A DNA stretch of 64,000 nt from Pelagibacterales bacterium SAG-MED50 (GTDB lineage: Bacteria; Pseudomonadota; Alphaproteobacteria; Pelagibacterales; Pelagibacteraceae), in NCBI GenBank assembly GCA_014653385.1, contig JACWER010000006.1:1-64000 (forward strand), written 5' to 3'. Shown here piece after piece: positions 50,544 through 61,116 of the stretch (position 1 is the stretch's first letter; each line of letters opens with the position of its first letter). The position numbers and the translations under genes are program-made. The notes beneath the pieces are model-generated. The model was not told the origin of the DNA. It searched no databases and was given only the letters and a program-made list of their open reading frames with translations.

Positions 50544-51638
50544 TGGACGATAAATACCAAGATTACAAAAAAGAAATAGAAAAAATTAACTATAGAGTTA
50601 AGGAGTATCTTTGAAAAAAATGATATTGACTCAAAACTTGAAAAATTAAACACTAAAATGTTGGAAGCCAATTTTTGGCAAGACAAAGATAACTCAAAAA
50701 AAGTAATTAAAGAAAAGAAACTATTTGAAGATCTATTAAATACTTACAAAGTATCAATTGAACAACTTTCAGATTTAGATGATTTAAGCGAGTTAGCCTT
50801 GGAAGAAAAAAATGACTCTGTTAAAAAGGAAGTATTACTAAATATAAAAGAACTTAGAGCTTCAGTAAAAAAAAATGAAATTAAATGTTTTTTATCAAAC
50901 GAAGCAGACCCTCTTGACTGTTATATAGAAATACACGCAGGTGCAGGCGGAACGGAGAGCCAAGATTGGGCAGAAATGTTAAGAAAAATGTACTTAAAAT
51001 GGGCAGATCAAAAAAGTTTTAAATCAAATTTAATTAGTGAGCACAAAGGTGATGAAGCTGGAATAAAATCATCAACAATTAAAGTTGAGGGTGATTATGT
51101 TTTTGGCTGGCTTAAAAAAGAATCTGGAATTCATAGATTGGTCAGAATATCTCCATTTGATTCAGGAGCTAGACGTCATACAAGTTTTGCAAGTATATGG
51201 GTATATCCGGTAGTTGATCAAAATATCAACATCGAAATAATTGAAAAGGATTTAAGAATCGATACGTATAGATCAAGTGGAGCAGGTGGCCAGCACGTAA
51301 ATACCACTGATAGTGCTGTAAGAATTACGCATTTACCCTCAAAAATTGTAGTTCAATGTCAAAATGAAAGATCTCAACATAAAAACAAAGAAACATGCAT
51401 GAACATGCTAAAAGCAAGGCTATATGATCATGAAATTAAAAAAAAAGAACAGGAAAATCAAAATACAGAAAATTCTAAATCTGAAATTGGATGGGGTCAC
51501 CAAATAAGATCGTATGTTTTACAACCCTATAGGCTTGTAAAAGACAATAGAACAAACTTTGAAAGCACAAACCCAGATAAAGTTTTAGATGGAGAATTAG
51601 ATGAATTTTTAGAACAATCTCTATACCAAATCAAATGA
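50543..51638 (+). CDS. prfB: Peptide chain release factor 2, expressed through a +1 programmed frameshift (frame change at 50609-50614)
   Basis: Zero frame ATG 50543 to in-frame TGA 50612-50614 within AAGGAG TAT CTT TGA; downstream frame contains HAGAGGTESQDWAEMLRKMY and RSSGAGGQHVNTTDSAVRITH. Confidence 0.96.
50600..50614 (+). promoter_or_regulatory. RF2 programmed frameshift signal (internal SD-like AAGGAG + TAT + CTT TGA slippery stop)
   Basis: Spacing and slippery codon match the well-known bacterial prfB signal AGGGGGTATCTTTGA. Confidence 0.95.
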
Positions 51639-54058
51639 GAAAAAAAATTTTAAAATACATATTTATATCAATAGGAGCTTTAGTTTTATTAATAATTTAT
51701 TTAAGCACTATTGGTATTGAAACAGAAATGTTTAACAAACAAATCCAAGATCTTGTAAAGCAAAAAAATGATAAACTTGATACAAGTTTAAAAAAAATAA
51801 AACTTACCTTAGACCCATTAAATTTTAAGATTAATGCAAAAACAATTGATACTAAAATAACTTTTAAAGGTAAGCCGATTGAAATTGAATATATCAAAAC
51901 TCAAATATCACTAAATTCATTAATCAAAAGTCAATTAGTTACCTCCCAAATAGAAATATCAACCAAACTAATTTTACTTAAAAATTTTATATCATTTATA
52001 AGATCCATAGATAATAGACCTGAATTATTTTTTTTAGAAAGATTTATAAAGAAAGGATATTTAATAGCAGATTTTAAATTTAACTTTGATGAGTTTGGTG
52101 TAATCAAAAAAGATTATAAAGTTAATGGGTTACTAAAAGAAGGTGAAATTAGTATTTTTAAAAAAAACAAATTAGAAAAAATAAATTTTCTTTTTAATAT
52201 TACAGAAAATAATTTTAATTTTAGAAATATTAGTTTTGATACAAATAACATCAATTTTTTATCTGAGAAATTAAATGTACAAAAAGACAAAAAAAATTAT
52301 TTACTAGAAGGCACTATAAGAAATAAAAATTCAACTTTAAATGATCAATTACTTCAAATAATTAAATTAAGATATCCTCAGTTTGATCTAATAAATACAA
52401 ATTTTGAGTCTAAAAATGACTTTTCATTTAATATTAATAACAAGTTTAAAGTTAAGAATTTAGAGATAGATTCAAGTATTTTAATTGACAGTTCACAGCT
52501 TAAAAAAAATAATTTAATTAGTCAAAATTTCATTGAAATTAATGACTTAATTGACATAAAAGATCATAAGATAAATGTATCTTATGCTAATAAAAAAATA
52601 TCCATTAAAGGAAAAGGTCAAGTTAAAATTCAAAATAAATTTGAACTTATTGATTATGAGATAATAAATAACGGTTCTGATTTAAACTTAGTATCAAATA
52701 TAGAATTAAAGGAATTAAATATTAAAAACCAAAGTTCAATTAAAGAATATTTACCTAAAACAAAAGAAATCTTAAATCTAAAAGATCATAAAATTGAATT
52801 AAATTATCAAGATAATGTTATATCACTAAAAGGCTTAGGAAAGATTAAATTAGATAAAGAATTAAATAGAATAGAATATTTTTTTTCAAAAAAAGATAAA
52901 AAATATAATTTTAAAACTGCTTTAGATATTAATGATACTCCAATAAAGATAGATATTATTAATTATAAAAAAGATAAAGATTTAAATTCTCAATTAAAAA
53001 TTAATGGAAATTATAATAAAAAATTTGGGCTTAATTTAAAAAAAGTTAGCCTTTTATCAAAAAATAATAGCTTGATAGCTAATGATTTAAAAATAGATAA
53101 AAATAACAAATTATCTAAAGTTGATAAAATTGATTTAGATTATTTTGATAATGACAACCTAAGAAATAAATATGTGCTTAGTAGAGTTAAAAATAACAAT
53201 TATGAGGTAAAAGGATCATTATTAAATGCTGATACCATCATTACGAACATGTTAGAAAGTAAAGACGATCGGCAACTAGATACTTTTAAAGAAAATATAA
53301 ATATAACTTTAAATTTTTCTAATGTTTATCTTGATAATGAATATGTTGTTAAAAATTTAAATGGTAAGATTAGAATTATAGATAATAAAGTAGATCAAGC
53401 AAATATAACTGCACTATTTGACAATAATGAAAATTTCTCATTTACCATAAATACTAAAAATGATGAAAAAATTACCACTTTATTTTCATCAAAAGCTAAA
53501 CCGCTTGTAAAAAGATATAAATTCATAAAAGGTTTTGAGGATAGCAGTGAAGGATATTTAGATTTTTATTCTTCAAAAAAAGATGGTGTTTCAAATTCAA
53601 AATTGATTATAGACAATTTTAAAGTCAAAGAAATTCCAGCTTTAGCAAAGTTACTGTCGTTAGCTTCTCTTCAAGGTATAGCAGATTTACTAACTGGAGA
53701 AGGTATTAGGTTTACAGATTTTGAAATGAATTTTACAAATAAAAATAAACTTATGACGATTCAAGAGTTGTATGCAATTGGACCAGCAATATCCATTTTA
53801 ATTGAAGGATATATTGAGAAAAATAGAATAATTAGTTTAAGAGGCACTTTGGTTCCTGCAACTACAATCAACAGATCTATCGCTTCGATTCCATTAATTG
53901 GAGATTTGCTTGTCGGGAAAAAAGTAGGTGAGGGTGTATTTGGAGTAAGTTTCAAAGTGAAGGGACCTCCAAAAAAACTTGAAACAACTGTAAATCCACT
54001 AAAAACATTAACTCCAAGATTTATAACTAGGACATTAGAAAAGATTAAAAAAGACTAG
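51635..54058 (+). CDS. AsmA-like/DUF3971 (YhdP-type) envelope protein
   Basis: N-terminal TM, long repetitive beta-rich region, C-terminal AIGPAISILIEGYIEKNRIISLRGTLVPATTINRSIASIPLIGDLLVG....EGVFGVSFKVKGPP. Confidence 0.85.
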   Translation: MRKKILKYIFISIGALVLLIIYLSTIGIETEMFNKQIQDLVKQKNDKLDTSLKKIKLTLDPLNFKINAKTIDTKITFKGKPIEIEYIKTQISLNSLIKSQLVTSQIEISTKLILLKNFISFIRSIDNRPELFFLERFIKKGYLIADFKFNFDEFGVIKKDYKVNGLLKEGEISIFKKNKLEKINFLFNITENNFNFRNISFDTNNINFLSEKLNVQKDKKNYLLEGTIRNKNSTLNDQLLQIIKLRYPQFDLINTNFESKNDFSFNINNKFKVKNLEIDSSILIDSSQLKKNNLISQNFIEINDLIDIKDHKINVSYANKKISIKGKGQVKIQNKFELIDYEIINNGSDLNLVSNIELKELNIKNQSSIKEYLPKTKEILNLKDHKIELNYQDNVISLKGLGKIKLDKELNRIEYFFSKKDKKYNFKTALDINDTPIKIDIINYKKDKDLNSQLKINGNYNKKFGLNLKKVSLLSKNNSLIANDLKIDKNNKLSKVDKIDLDYFDNDNLRNKYVLSRVKNNNYEVKGSLLNADTIITNMLESKDDRQLDTFKENINITLNFSNVYLDNEYVVKNLNGKIRIIDNKVDQANITALFDNNENFSFTINTKNDEKITTLFSSKAKPLVKRYKFIKGFEDSSEGYLDFYSSKKDGVSNSKLIIDNFKVKEIPALAKLLSLASLQGIADLLTGEGIRFTDFEMNFTNKNKLMTIQELYAIGPAISILIEGYIEKNRIISLRGTLVPATTINRSIASIPLIGDLLVGKKVGEGVFGVSFKVKGPPKKLETTVNPLKTLTPRFITRTLEKIKKD

Positions 54059-55284
54059 TCTAATTCAATTTTTATATGTCTTTTTTTTCCAATAGAAAGT
54101 TTAAGGTAGTTTTCATTAAAAAATTCATTTGTAATAAATAACTTCTCATCAGAGATAACTTTATCATTAATTTTTACAGCGTTACCCTTAATTAATCTTC
54201 TTATTTCGCTTTTAGATTTTTCTAATTTAGAAAGAATAATTAGATCAACTATATCTAATTTATTATTAATATTTTTTGAATTAATCTTTATAGAAGGTAA
54301 ACTTGATCCAAGTGAATTACCTGAAAATGCCTCTTTAGCAGCTTGTTCTGAATTATTGGCAGCATCTTTACCATGAAGCATTGAAGTCGTTTGATTAGCT
54401 AAAAGTATTTTTAAATCATTTATATTATCATTTTCAACTTTCTTGATATCTTCTATTTCCATATCTGTAAAATTTTTCAAAAATTTTATAACATCTCTAT
54501 CATCTGTATTTCTCCAAAATTGCCAATAGTCATAAGCAGATAAAAATTTTTCATCTAACCATATAGCCCCATTTTCAGATTTACCCATTTTGGCTCCTGT
54601 CGCCAGCGTAATTAAAGGTGTGGTAAGACCATAACTTTGTTTATTTGAATATCTTTTGATAAGCTCTACCCCATTGACAATATTTCCCCATTGATCCGAG
54701 CCACCAATTTGTAAAACACAATTTTCTTTTTTACTTAACTCTAAAAAATCATAAGCTTGTAAAATCATATAATTAAATTCCATGTAGCTTAAAGATTGTT
54801 CTCTATCTAATCTTAGTTTTACACTATCGAAAGTTAACATTCTATTTATTGTAAAATGTTTACCTATATCACGAAGAAAAGAGATATAATTCAAATTTTT
54901 AAGCCATGTATAATTATTTACAAAAATAGGTTTTATTTTAGGGTTATCATTATCTAAAAATTTTTTTAGTATATTCTTTATATTCTTTATATTTTTTTCA
55001 ATTTCTTCTTCACTTAATATTTTTCTTGTTTTATCTTTTCCAGAAGGGTCACCAATTCTAGTTGTGCCTCCACCAAGTAGCACAATTGGTCTATGACCAT
55101 TTTTTTGTAATAATCTGAGACACATGATTTGTAATAAGCTACCAACATGTAAGCTTTCGGCAGTACAATCAAATCCTATGTATGCTTTAATTTTTTCCTT
55201 GTCCATTAAACTAGACAATTCTACTTCATTTGTGCATTGGTAGAAGAAACCTCTATCTTTAAATTCTTTTAAAAATTTATTCAT
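54055..55284 (-). CDS. tyrS: Tyrosine-tRNA ligase
   Basis: YIGFDCTAESLHVGSLLQIMCL, LGGGTTRIGDPSGKD, LQIGGSDQWGNI, KMGKSENGAIWLD; start placed at MNKFLKEF. Confidence 0.96.
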   Translation of the reverse strand: MNKFLKEFKDRGFFYQCTNEVELSSLMDKEKIKAYIGFDCTAESLHVGSLLQIMCLRLLQKNGHRPIVLLGGGTTRIGDPSGKDKTRKILSEEEIEKNIKNIKNILKKFLDNDNPKIKPIFVNNYTWLKNLNYISFLRDIGKHFTINRMLTFDSVKLRLDREQSLSYMEFNYMILQAYDFLELSKKENCVLQIGGSDQWGNIVNGVELIKRYSNKQSYGLTTPLITLATGAKMGKSENGAIWLDEKFLSAYDYWQFWRNTDDRDVIKFLKNFTDMEIEDIKKVENDNINDLKILLANQTTSMLHGKDAANNSEQAAKEAFSGNSLGSSLPSIKINSKNINNKLDIVDLIILSKLEKSKSEIRRLIKGNAVKINDKVISDEKLFITNEFFNENYLKLSIGKKRHIKIELD

Positions 55285-55331
55285 AAGTTTATAGTTACAC
55301 AATATACAAATTTTTATTAAAAAGAATATCA

Positions 55332-56480
55332 ATGAAAAATAAGTTATATACAGCTATTGGATTAATGAGCGGAACCTCAATGGATGGGGTAGATGTATCA
55401 TTGATTAGATCAGATGGATTTAATCGATTTACTAATATTTTAGATAAATATTTTGAATATAATGAAAGTTTACACCAAGAATTAATTGAATTAAGAAATT
55501 TAATTATAAATTTAGATGATTTAAAGAAGTTCACTTCTAGATTAAACAAGCTTGAGAGAGAAATTACTGTATTTCATAGCAAAATTGTCTGTGATTTGAG
55601 CTTAAAATATCAAGATAAGATAGATTTTGTTGGTTTTCACGGACAAACAATTTTTCATAACCCAAAACTAAAGATTTCAAAACAATTAGGAGACGGAAGG
55701 TTAATGTCTCAATTAGTCAAAAAAGAAGTTATTTATGATTTTAGACAAGAAGATATAGCAAATAAAGGCCAAGGTGCTCCATTAACTCCTATTTTTCATA
55801 ACTTATTGTCTAGAAGAATAAATGAAAAACACCAAATAAATTTTCCTATTTGTTTTCTAAATATTGGAGGAATTTCTAATATTACCAAAATAATTAAAAA
55901 AGATGAAAAATTGGAAGAGAACTTAGAAGCTTTTGACTCAGGTCCTGGTAATTGTATGATTGACGAATGGGTAAGAAAAAATTCAAAAAATAATTTTGAT
56001 GAGAATGGTTTAATTGCAAAATCAGGTAAAATTAATCAATTAATATTAAATCAAGTAATTGATAACTTCAAAATAGATAGTTTTGATAAATCTTTAGATG
56101 TTAAAGATTTTGATATTTCATTTGCAAGAGGGTTATCATTAGAAGATGGTTGCGCAACAATTACTAATTTTACAGCTTATCTTATAGCCAAAGGAATTGA
56201 ACATGCCGATCAAAATAATAATAAATCAATTAAGTATTTAATATGTGGTGGTGGCAGAAAAAATAGTTTTCTTATCAAAAATATTAAAGATTATTTAATT
56301 AACAAAAAAAATATAAGTTTAAGTTCTATTGATGATTATGATTTAGATGGAGATTATATTGAGTCACAGGCATTTGGTTATCTTGCTATAAGATCATTTT
56401 TAAATTTGCCAATTTCTTATCCAAAAACTACTGGTTGTGAAACTCCTACAGTGGGTGGCAATATAGTTAAAAACTTTTAA
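55332..56480 (+). CDS. anmK: Anhydro-N-acetylmuramic acid kinase
   Basis: AIGLMSGTSMDGVDVSLI, GFHGQTIFHNP, GGISNITKI, FDSGPGNCMID, CGGGRKN. Confidence 0.95.
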   Translation: MKNKLYTAIGLMSGTSMDGVDVSLIRSDGFNRFTNILDKYFEYNESLHQELIELRNLIINLDDLKKFTSRLNKLEREITVFHSKIVCDLSLKYQDKIDFVGFHGQTIFHNPKLKISKQLGDGRLMSQLVKKEVIYDFRQEDIANKGQGAPLTPIFHNLLSRRINEKHQINFPICFLNIGGISNITKIIKKDEKLEENLEAFDSGPGNCMIDEWVRKNSKNNFDENGLIAKSGKINQLILNQVIDNFKIDSFDKSLDVKDFDISFARGLSLEDGCATITNFTAYLIAKGIEHADQNNNKSIKYLICGGGRKNSFLIKNIKDYLINKKNISLSSIDDYDLDGDYIESQAFGYLAIRSFLNLPISYPKTTGCETPTVGGNIVKNF

Positions 56481-57133
56481 TATAGAGCAGTTTCTTTTTT
56501 AATATATTTATCTATATCTTTAATCAGAGAGTCTTCTGTTTTAGAAAAAAAATGATTAGCTTCTGGAATAGATTGAAACTCTACTTTAATACCTTTTTGA
56601 GCACTTAATCTTTTATCTAATTCAGTAATATATTCTAAAGGAACTAACTCATCTTTTTTACCATAAATCATAAGTCCAGATGAGGGACATGGAGATAAAA
56701 AAGAAAAATCATAAACATTAGGTTGAGGAGATATTGCAATAAATCTATTGATCTCTGGTCTTCTCATTAATAATTGCATAGCTATTAATGATCCAAAAGA
56801 AAATCCTGATACCCAACATTGTGAGTTATCAAAGTTTTCTCTTTCAAGCCAATCTAAAGCTGCGGCTGCATCAGCTAGCTCACCTTGACCATTATCAAAC
56901 TCACCATCACTTTTACCAACACCTCTAAAATTAACTCTACATACTGAAAAATCGTTATCCATAAATGTATGAAAAGTATCAACAACAACTTTGTTATTCA
57001 TGGTTCCCCCATATTGAGGATGTGGTTGTAATACTAATGCAATTGGGGATGTATTTTTTTTACTCTTATAATATTTAGCTTCTAGTCTTCCAGCAGGACC
57101 TGGAATAAATATTTCTAAAATTTTGTTATCCAT
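56477..57133 (-). CDS. Alpha/beta hydrolase
   Basis: LVLQPHPQYGGTMNNKVV, RVNFRGVGKSDGEFDNGQGELADAAAALDWL, CWVSGFSFGSLIAMQ, EANHFF. Confidence 0.9.
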   Translation of the reverse strand: MDNKILEIFIPGPAGRLEAKYYKSKKNTSPIALVLQPHPQYGGTMNNKVVVDTFHTFMDNDFSVCRVNFRGVGKSDGEFDNGQGELADAAAALDWLERENFDNSQCWVSGFSFGSLIAMQLLMRRPEINRFIAISPQPNVYDFSFLSPCPSSGLMIYGKKDELVPLEYITELDKRLSAQKGIKVEFQSIPEANHFFSKTEDSLIKDIDKYIKKETALY

Positions 57134-57216
57134 ATGCGATATTGATTATTATTCTCAAAAAAAAACTACGTTTATCATAAGTGAGCGACAATATGTTAGT
57201 TTTTTTATTATAAACT

Positions 57217-57241
57217 ATACTTGACCAATTAAGTCAGGTAT
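57217..57241 (+). promoter_or_regulatory. Candidate IscR type-1 operator upstream of iscR-suf
   Basis: ATACTTGACCAATTAAGTCAGGTAT agrees with ATASYYGACTRWWWYAGTCRRSTAT at 23 of 25 positions by eye. Confidence 0.82.
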
Positions 57242-57248
57242 GTATAAA
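57221..57248 (+). promoter_or_regulatory. Candidate sigma70-type promoter of iscR-suf (TTGACC - 16 bp - TATAAA)
   Basis: -35 at 57221-57226, -10 at 57243-57248, upstream of the iscR ATG at 57272. Confidence 0.7.
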
Positions 57249-57271
57249 AAGCACGCAATTTAAAGGGTAAT

Positions 57272-57697
57272 ATGAAATTAACATCAAAAGGTAGATATGC
57301 TGTAATGGCATTAGCAGATCTTGCAAGGTTTGACAGTATAAATCCTGTTTCACTAAGAGATATATCTTTACGACAAGGAATTTCACTTGATTATCTTGAG
57401 CAAATTTTTTCTAAACTAAAAAAAGATCAAATTGTTAAAAGTATAAGAGGAACTCAAGGAGGATATGTTTTATCAAGAAAACCAAATGAAATAAAACTTA
57501 CTAATATATTTCATGCGGTCGATGAAAAAGTTAAAACTGTGCAATGTAAGAAAGAGTCTAAAAAAGGATGCAATGGTAAAGCAACCAAATGTGTTACCCA
57601 CAACCTTTGGGATGAATTAGAAACTCATATTAACAGTTTTTTTGAAAAGAAAAGTTTAGAGGATTTATTAAAAAATAATAAAGATCAAAGAATTTAA
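57272..57697 (+). CDS. iscR: Rrf2 family regulator IscR
   Basis: MKLTSKGRYAVMALADLA, ISLRQGISLDYLEQIFSKLKK, SIRGTQGGYVLSRKP, C-x7-C-x6-CVTH cluster-ligand region followed by NLWDEL. Confidence 0.92.
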   Translation: MKLTSKGRYAVMALADLARFDSINPVSLRDISLRQGISLDYLEQIFSKLKKDQIVKSIRGTQGGYVLSRKPNEIKLTNIFHAVDEKVKTVQCKKESKKGCNGKATKCVTHNLWDELETHINSFFEKKSLEDLLKNNKDQRI

Positions 57698-57700
57698 ATT

Positions 57701-59143
57701 ATGGATAATAGACAAAAAGAAATAGATAATTTAAAAGATTATAAATATGGTTTTTCAACTGATATTGAAAACACAAGAGCACCAAAAGGTTTAAATGAGG
57801 ATGTAATTAAATTTATTTCGAATATTAAAAAAGAGCCTCAATGGATGCTTGATTTTAGACTTAAAGCATTTGAAAGATTTAAACAGTTAAAAGAACCTGA
57901 CTGGCAAAAACCAAAGTATCCAAAGATTGATTATCAAGATTTATATTATTATTCAGCACCTAAAAGTATGGATGATAAACCAAAAAGCTTAGATGAATTA
58001 GATCCAAAACTTTTGGAAACTTATAAAAAACTTGGAATCCCACTTCAAGAACAAGCAAGGTTAAATGGTATAGCTGTAGATGCAGTATTTGACTCTGTAT
58101 CTGTTGCAACAACATTTAAAGAAGAATTAACTAAACAAGGAATAATTTTTTGTTCTATGTCGGAAGCAATTCAAAAACATTCTGATTTAGTTAAAAAATA
58201 TTTAGGTACTGTAATTCCGACAACTGATCATTTTTTTGCAACACTTAATTCAGCAGTTTTTACAGATGGTTCATTTGTTTATATTCCAGAAGGAGTAAAA
58301 TGCCCAATGGAACTATCAACATATTTTAGAATTAATGCTTCTGAAACAGGACAATTTGAGAGAACTTTGATTATTGCTGATAAAGGAAGTTATGTAAGTT
58401 ATTTAGAAGGGTGTACCGCGCCTATGAGGGATGAAAATCAATTACATGCAGCCAATGTTGAATTGATTGCACTAGATGATGCTGAAATAAAATATTCAAC
58501 AGTTCAAAATTGGTATCCTGGTGATAAAGATGGCAAAGGTGGGATTTATAATTTTGTAACTAAGAGAGGTTTGTGCAAAGGCAAAAATTCTAAAATTTCT
58601 TGGACACAAGTTGAAACTGGATCTGCAATAACATGGAAATATCCAAGCTGCATATTAAAAGGTGATAATTCAGTCGGAGAATTTTACTCCATAGCAATTA
58701 CAAATAATCATCAAAAAGCAGACACAGGTACTAAAATGATTCATTTAGGAAAGAATACGAAAAGTAAAATTATATCCAAGGGAATTTCAGCTGGAAATTC
58801 TGATATGATGTATAGAGGCTTGGTAGATATATCGTCTAAAGCTGATAATTCACGTAATTTTACTCAATGTGACTCTTTATTAATGGGTAACAAATGTGGA
58901 GCCCATACAATTCCCTACATAAAGAATAAAAACCTTAAATCGAATATTGAACATGAGGCAACTACATCAAAAATAAGTGATGAGCAGCTTTATTATTGTA
59001 ATCAAAGAGGATTAAACCAAGAAGAAGCAGTCAGTTTGATTGTTAATGGATTTTGTAAAGAAGTTTTACAACAACTTCCTATGGAATTCGCAGTTGAAGC
59101 ACAAAAATTAGTTGGAATTAGCCTGGAAGGGAGTGTTGGTTAA
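57701..59143 (+). CDS. sufB: Fe-S cluster assembly protein SufB
   Basis: [69 protein letters not shown]. Confidence 0.97.
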   Translation: MDNRQKEIDNLKDYKYGFSTDIENTRAPKGLNEDVIKFISNIKKEPQWMLDFRLKAFERFKQLKEPDWQKPKYPKIDYQDLYYYSAPKSMDDKPKSLDELDPKLLETYKKLGIPLQEQARLNGIAVDAVFDSVSVATTFKEELTKQGIIFCSMSEAIQKHSDLVKKYLGTVIPTTDHFFATLNSAVFTDGSFVYIPEGVKCPMELSTYFRINASETGQFERTLIIADKGSYVSYLEGCTAPMRDENQLHAANVELIALDDAEIKYSTVQNWYPGDKDGKGGIYNFVTKRGLCKGKNSKISWTQVETGSAITWKYPSCILKGDNSVGEFYSIAITNNHQKADTGTKMIHLGKNTKSKIISKGISAGNSDMMYRGLVDISSKADNSRNFTQCDSLLMGNKCGAHTIPYIKNKNLKSNIEHEATTSKISDEQLYYCNQRGLNQEEAVSLIVNGFCKEVLQQLPMEFAVEAQKLVGISLEGSVG

Positions 59144-59878
59144 ATGTTAAGTATTGAAAGTTTAAAAGCAAAAATTGAAGAAAAAGAAATATTAAAAGGA
59201 CTTAATTTAAATATTAACCCTGGTGAGGTTCATGCAATTATGGGACCTAATGGGTCAGGTAAAAGTACACTCTCTAATATTTTGTCAGGAAAAAAAGGTT
59301 ACGAGGTTAATGGAAAAGTCACATTTGAAGGAGAAAATTTACTAGAATTAGAAACTGAAGAAAGAGCCCATAAAGGAATCTTTTTAGCATTTCAATATCC
59401 TTTAGAAATTCCAGGAGTTAATACAAACACTTTTTTAAAAACTTCAATTAATGCAATAAAAAAAGCTAGAGGGGAAAAAGAGTTAGATGCAATAGAATTT
59501 TTAAAATTAATCAAACAAAAATCTGCAGAATTAAAATTTGATGAAAAAATATTAAGTAGACAGCTTAATGTTGGATTTTCAGGAGGAGAAAAGAAAAAAA
59601 ATGAAATTTTACAAATGTCGATTTTAAATCCAAAATTATCGATATTAGATGAAACAGACTCAGGTTTAGATATCGACGCTCTACGAATTGTATCAGAAGG
59701 AGTTAATTCATTACGAAATAAAGAAAACTCTTTTTTAATTATTACCCACTATCAAAGATTACTAGACTATATAAAACCTGATTTTGTTCATGTTCTTAAA
59801 AATGGACAGATTATTAAATCAGGAGATTATGAATTAGCTAAAGAATTAGAGAAAGTTGGATATGAGGATTTTAATTAA
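59144..59878 (+). CDS. sufC: Fe-S cluster assembly ATPase SufC
   Basis: [49 protein letters not shown]. Confidence 0.97.
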   Translation: MLSIESLKAKIEEKEILKGLNLNINPGEVHAIMGPNGSGKSTLSNILSGKKGYEVNGKVTFEGENLLELETEERAHKGIFLAFQYPLEIPGVNTNTFLKTSINAIKKARGEKELDAIEFLKLIKQKSAELKFDEKILSRQLNVGFSGGEKKKNEILQMSILNPKLSILDETDSGLDIDALRIVSEGVNSLRNKENSFLIITHYQRLLDYIKPDFVHVLKNGQIIKSGDYELAKELEKVGYEDFN

Positions 59879-61116
59879 TGGAAAACAATATTAAATTAAA
59901 TTTTGAGAGCTATTTAAATGAAAAAAATTTTACAAGTTCTCAAAAAGAAATAAAGGAAATTAATTTTGATAATTTTATTAAAAATGGATTTCCAAATAGA
60001 CGTATCGAGGATTGGAAATTTTCTGATTTAAAAAAAATTATTACCAATAATTTTGAAAATATTGATTTTTCAAAAAAGGAAGCCCAATTAAATATTGATG
60101 AAAATTTAATTGGCGATTTAGAACATAATAAAATTACTTTTATAAATGGTGCTATATCTAATATAGATTTTAGTTATGAGAATGAGGATAAAATAATTGT
60201 AGAACAAAATTTAAATTTAGAAAACGAATTAAGCAAAAATACATTATTGAATTTGAATACTGCTTTTGTATCTAACTATACAAAAATTTTAGTAAAAAAA
60301 GGTTATCAATTTAAAAAACCATTGGTTTTATTTAATTATTTATCCCATGATTTAAGTAATTCTGGCTTAAATACTAGGCTGGACATTAATTTAGAGGATG
60401 AAGCTTCATTGAACATTATCAATATATCAAATGAAAATTTAAATAATAATTTTTTGAATTTTAGACAGAAAATTAATATTGGTAAAAATTCTATTCTCAA
60501 AAACTATAGCTTAGATATTAATGAAACTTCAAATATTAAGTATTCTTTTAAAGATATTAACTTAGAAAAAAATAGTCATTTAGAATATTTTATTTTATCC
60601 AAAGGTTCAAAATTTGCAAAACACGATATTAACTGCAGCTTAAATGATGAATATGGTTCTGTTGTAATAAATGGGATAATTGATTTAAATGATAAAAAAC
60701 ACCATGAAATCAAAACTATAATTAATCATAATGAAGAAAACTGTAAAAGTTACCAATTAATTAAAAGTGTTTTAAATGATGGTGCAAAAGGTGTTTATCA
60801 GGGTAAAATATACGTAAATTCTAAAGCACAAAAAACTGATGGCTATCAATTAAGCAGAGCATTACTTCTTAGTAATGAAGTTGAGTTTAATGCAAAACCT
60901 GAATTAGAAATTTATGCTGATGATGTTAAATGTTCGCATGGCTCGACATCAGGTAATATTGATGAAAACTCTATTTTCTATTTAATGTCAAGAGGCTTAA
61001 GCTATGCGCAATCAAAAAAGTTACTCACGAATGGATTTTTAAATGAAGTTATTGAAAAAATTACAAATGAAGATGTTAAATTGTTAGTTAAAAAACTTAC
61101 AGGCATAACCGAATGA
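59878..61116 (+). CDS. sufD: Fe-S cluster assembly protein SufD
   Basis: RRIEDWKFSDLKKI, KTDGYQLSRALLLSNEVEFNAKPELEIYADDVKCSHGSTSGNIDEN. Confidence 0.95.
   Translation: MENNIKLNFESYLNEKNFTSSQKEIKEINFDNFIKNGFPNRRIEDWKFSDLKKIITNNFENIDFSKKEAQLNIDENLIGDLEHNKITFINGAISNIDFSYENEDKIIVEQNLNLENELSKNTLLNLNTAFVSNYTKILVKKGYQFKKPLVLFNYLSHDLSNSGLNTRLDINLEDEASLNIINISNENLNNNFLNFRQKINIGKNSILKNYSLDINETSNIKYSFKDINLEKNSHLEYFILSKGSKFAKHDINCSLNDEYGSVVINGIIDLNDKKHHEIKTIINHNEENCKSYQLIKSVLNDGAKGVYQGKIYVNSKAQKTDGYQLSRALLLSNEVEFNAKPELEIYADDVKCSHGSTSGNIDENSIFYLMSRGLSYAQSKKLLTNGFLNEVIEKITNEDVKLLVKKLTGITE

Noticed and set aside
57134-57271. Possible tRNA or riboswitch in the largest iscR-side gap
   Set aside because: No cloverleaf or T-loop GTTCRA-type motif and no conserved aptamer recognised; promoter/operator explains the region better.
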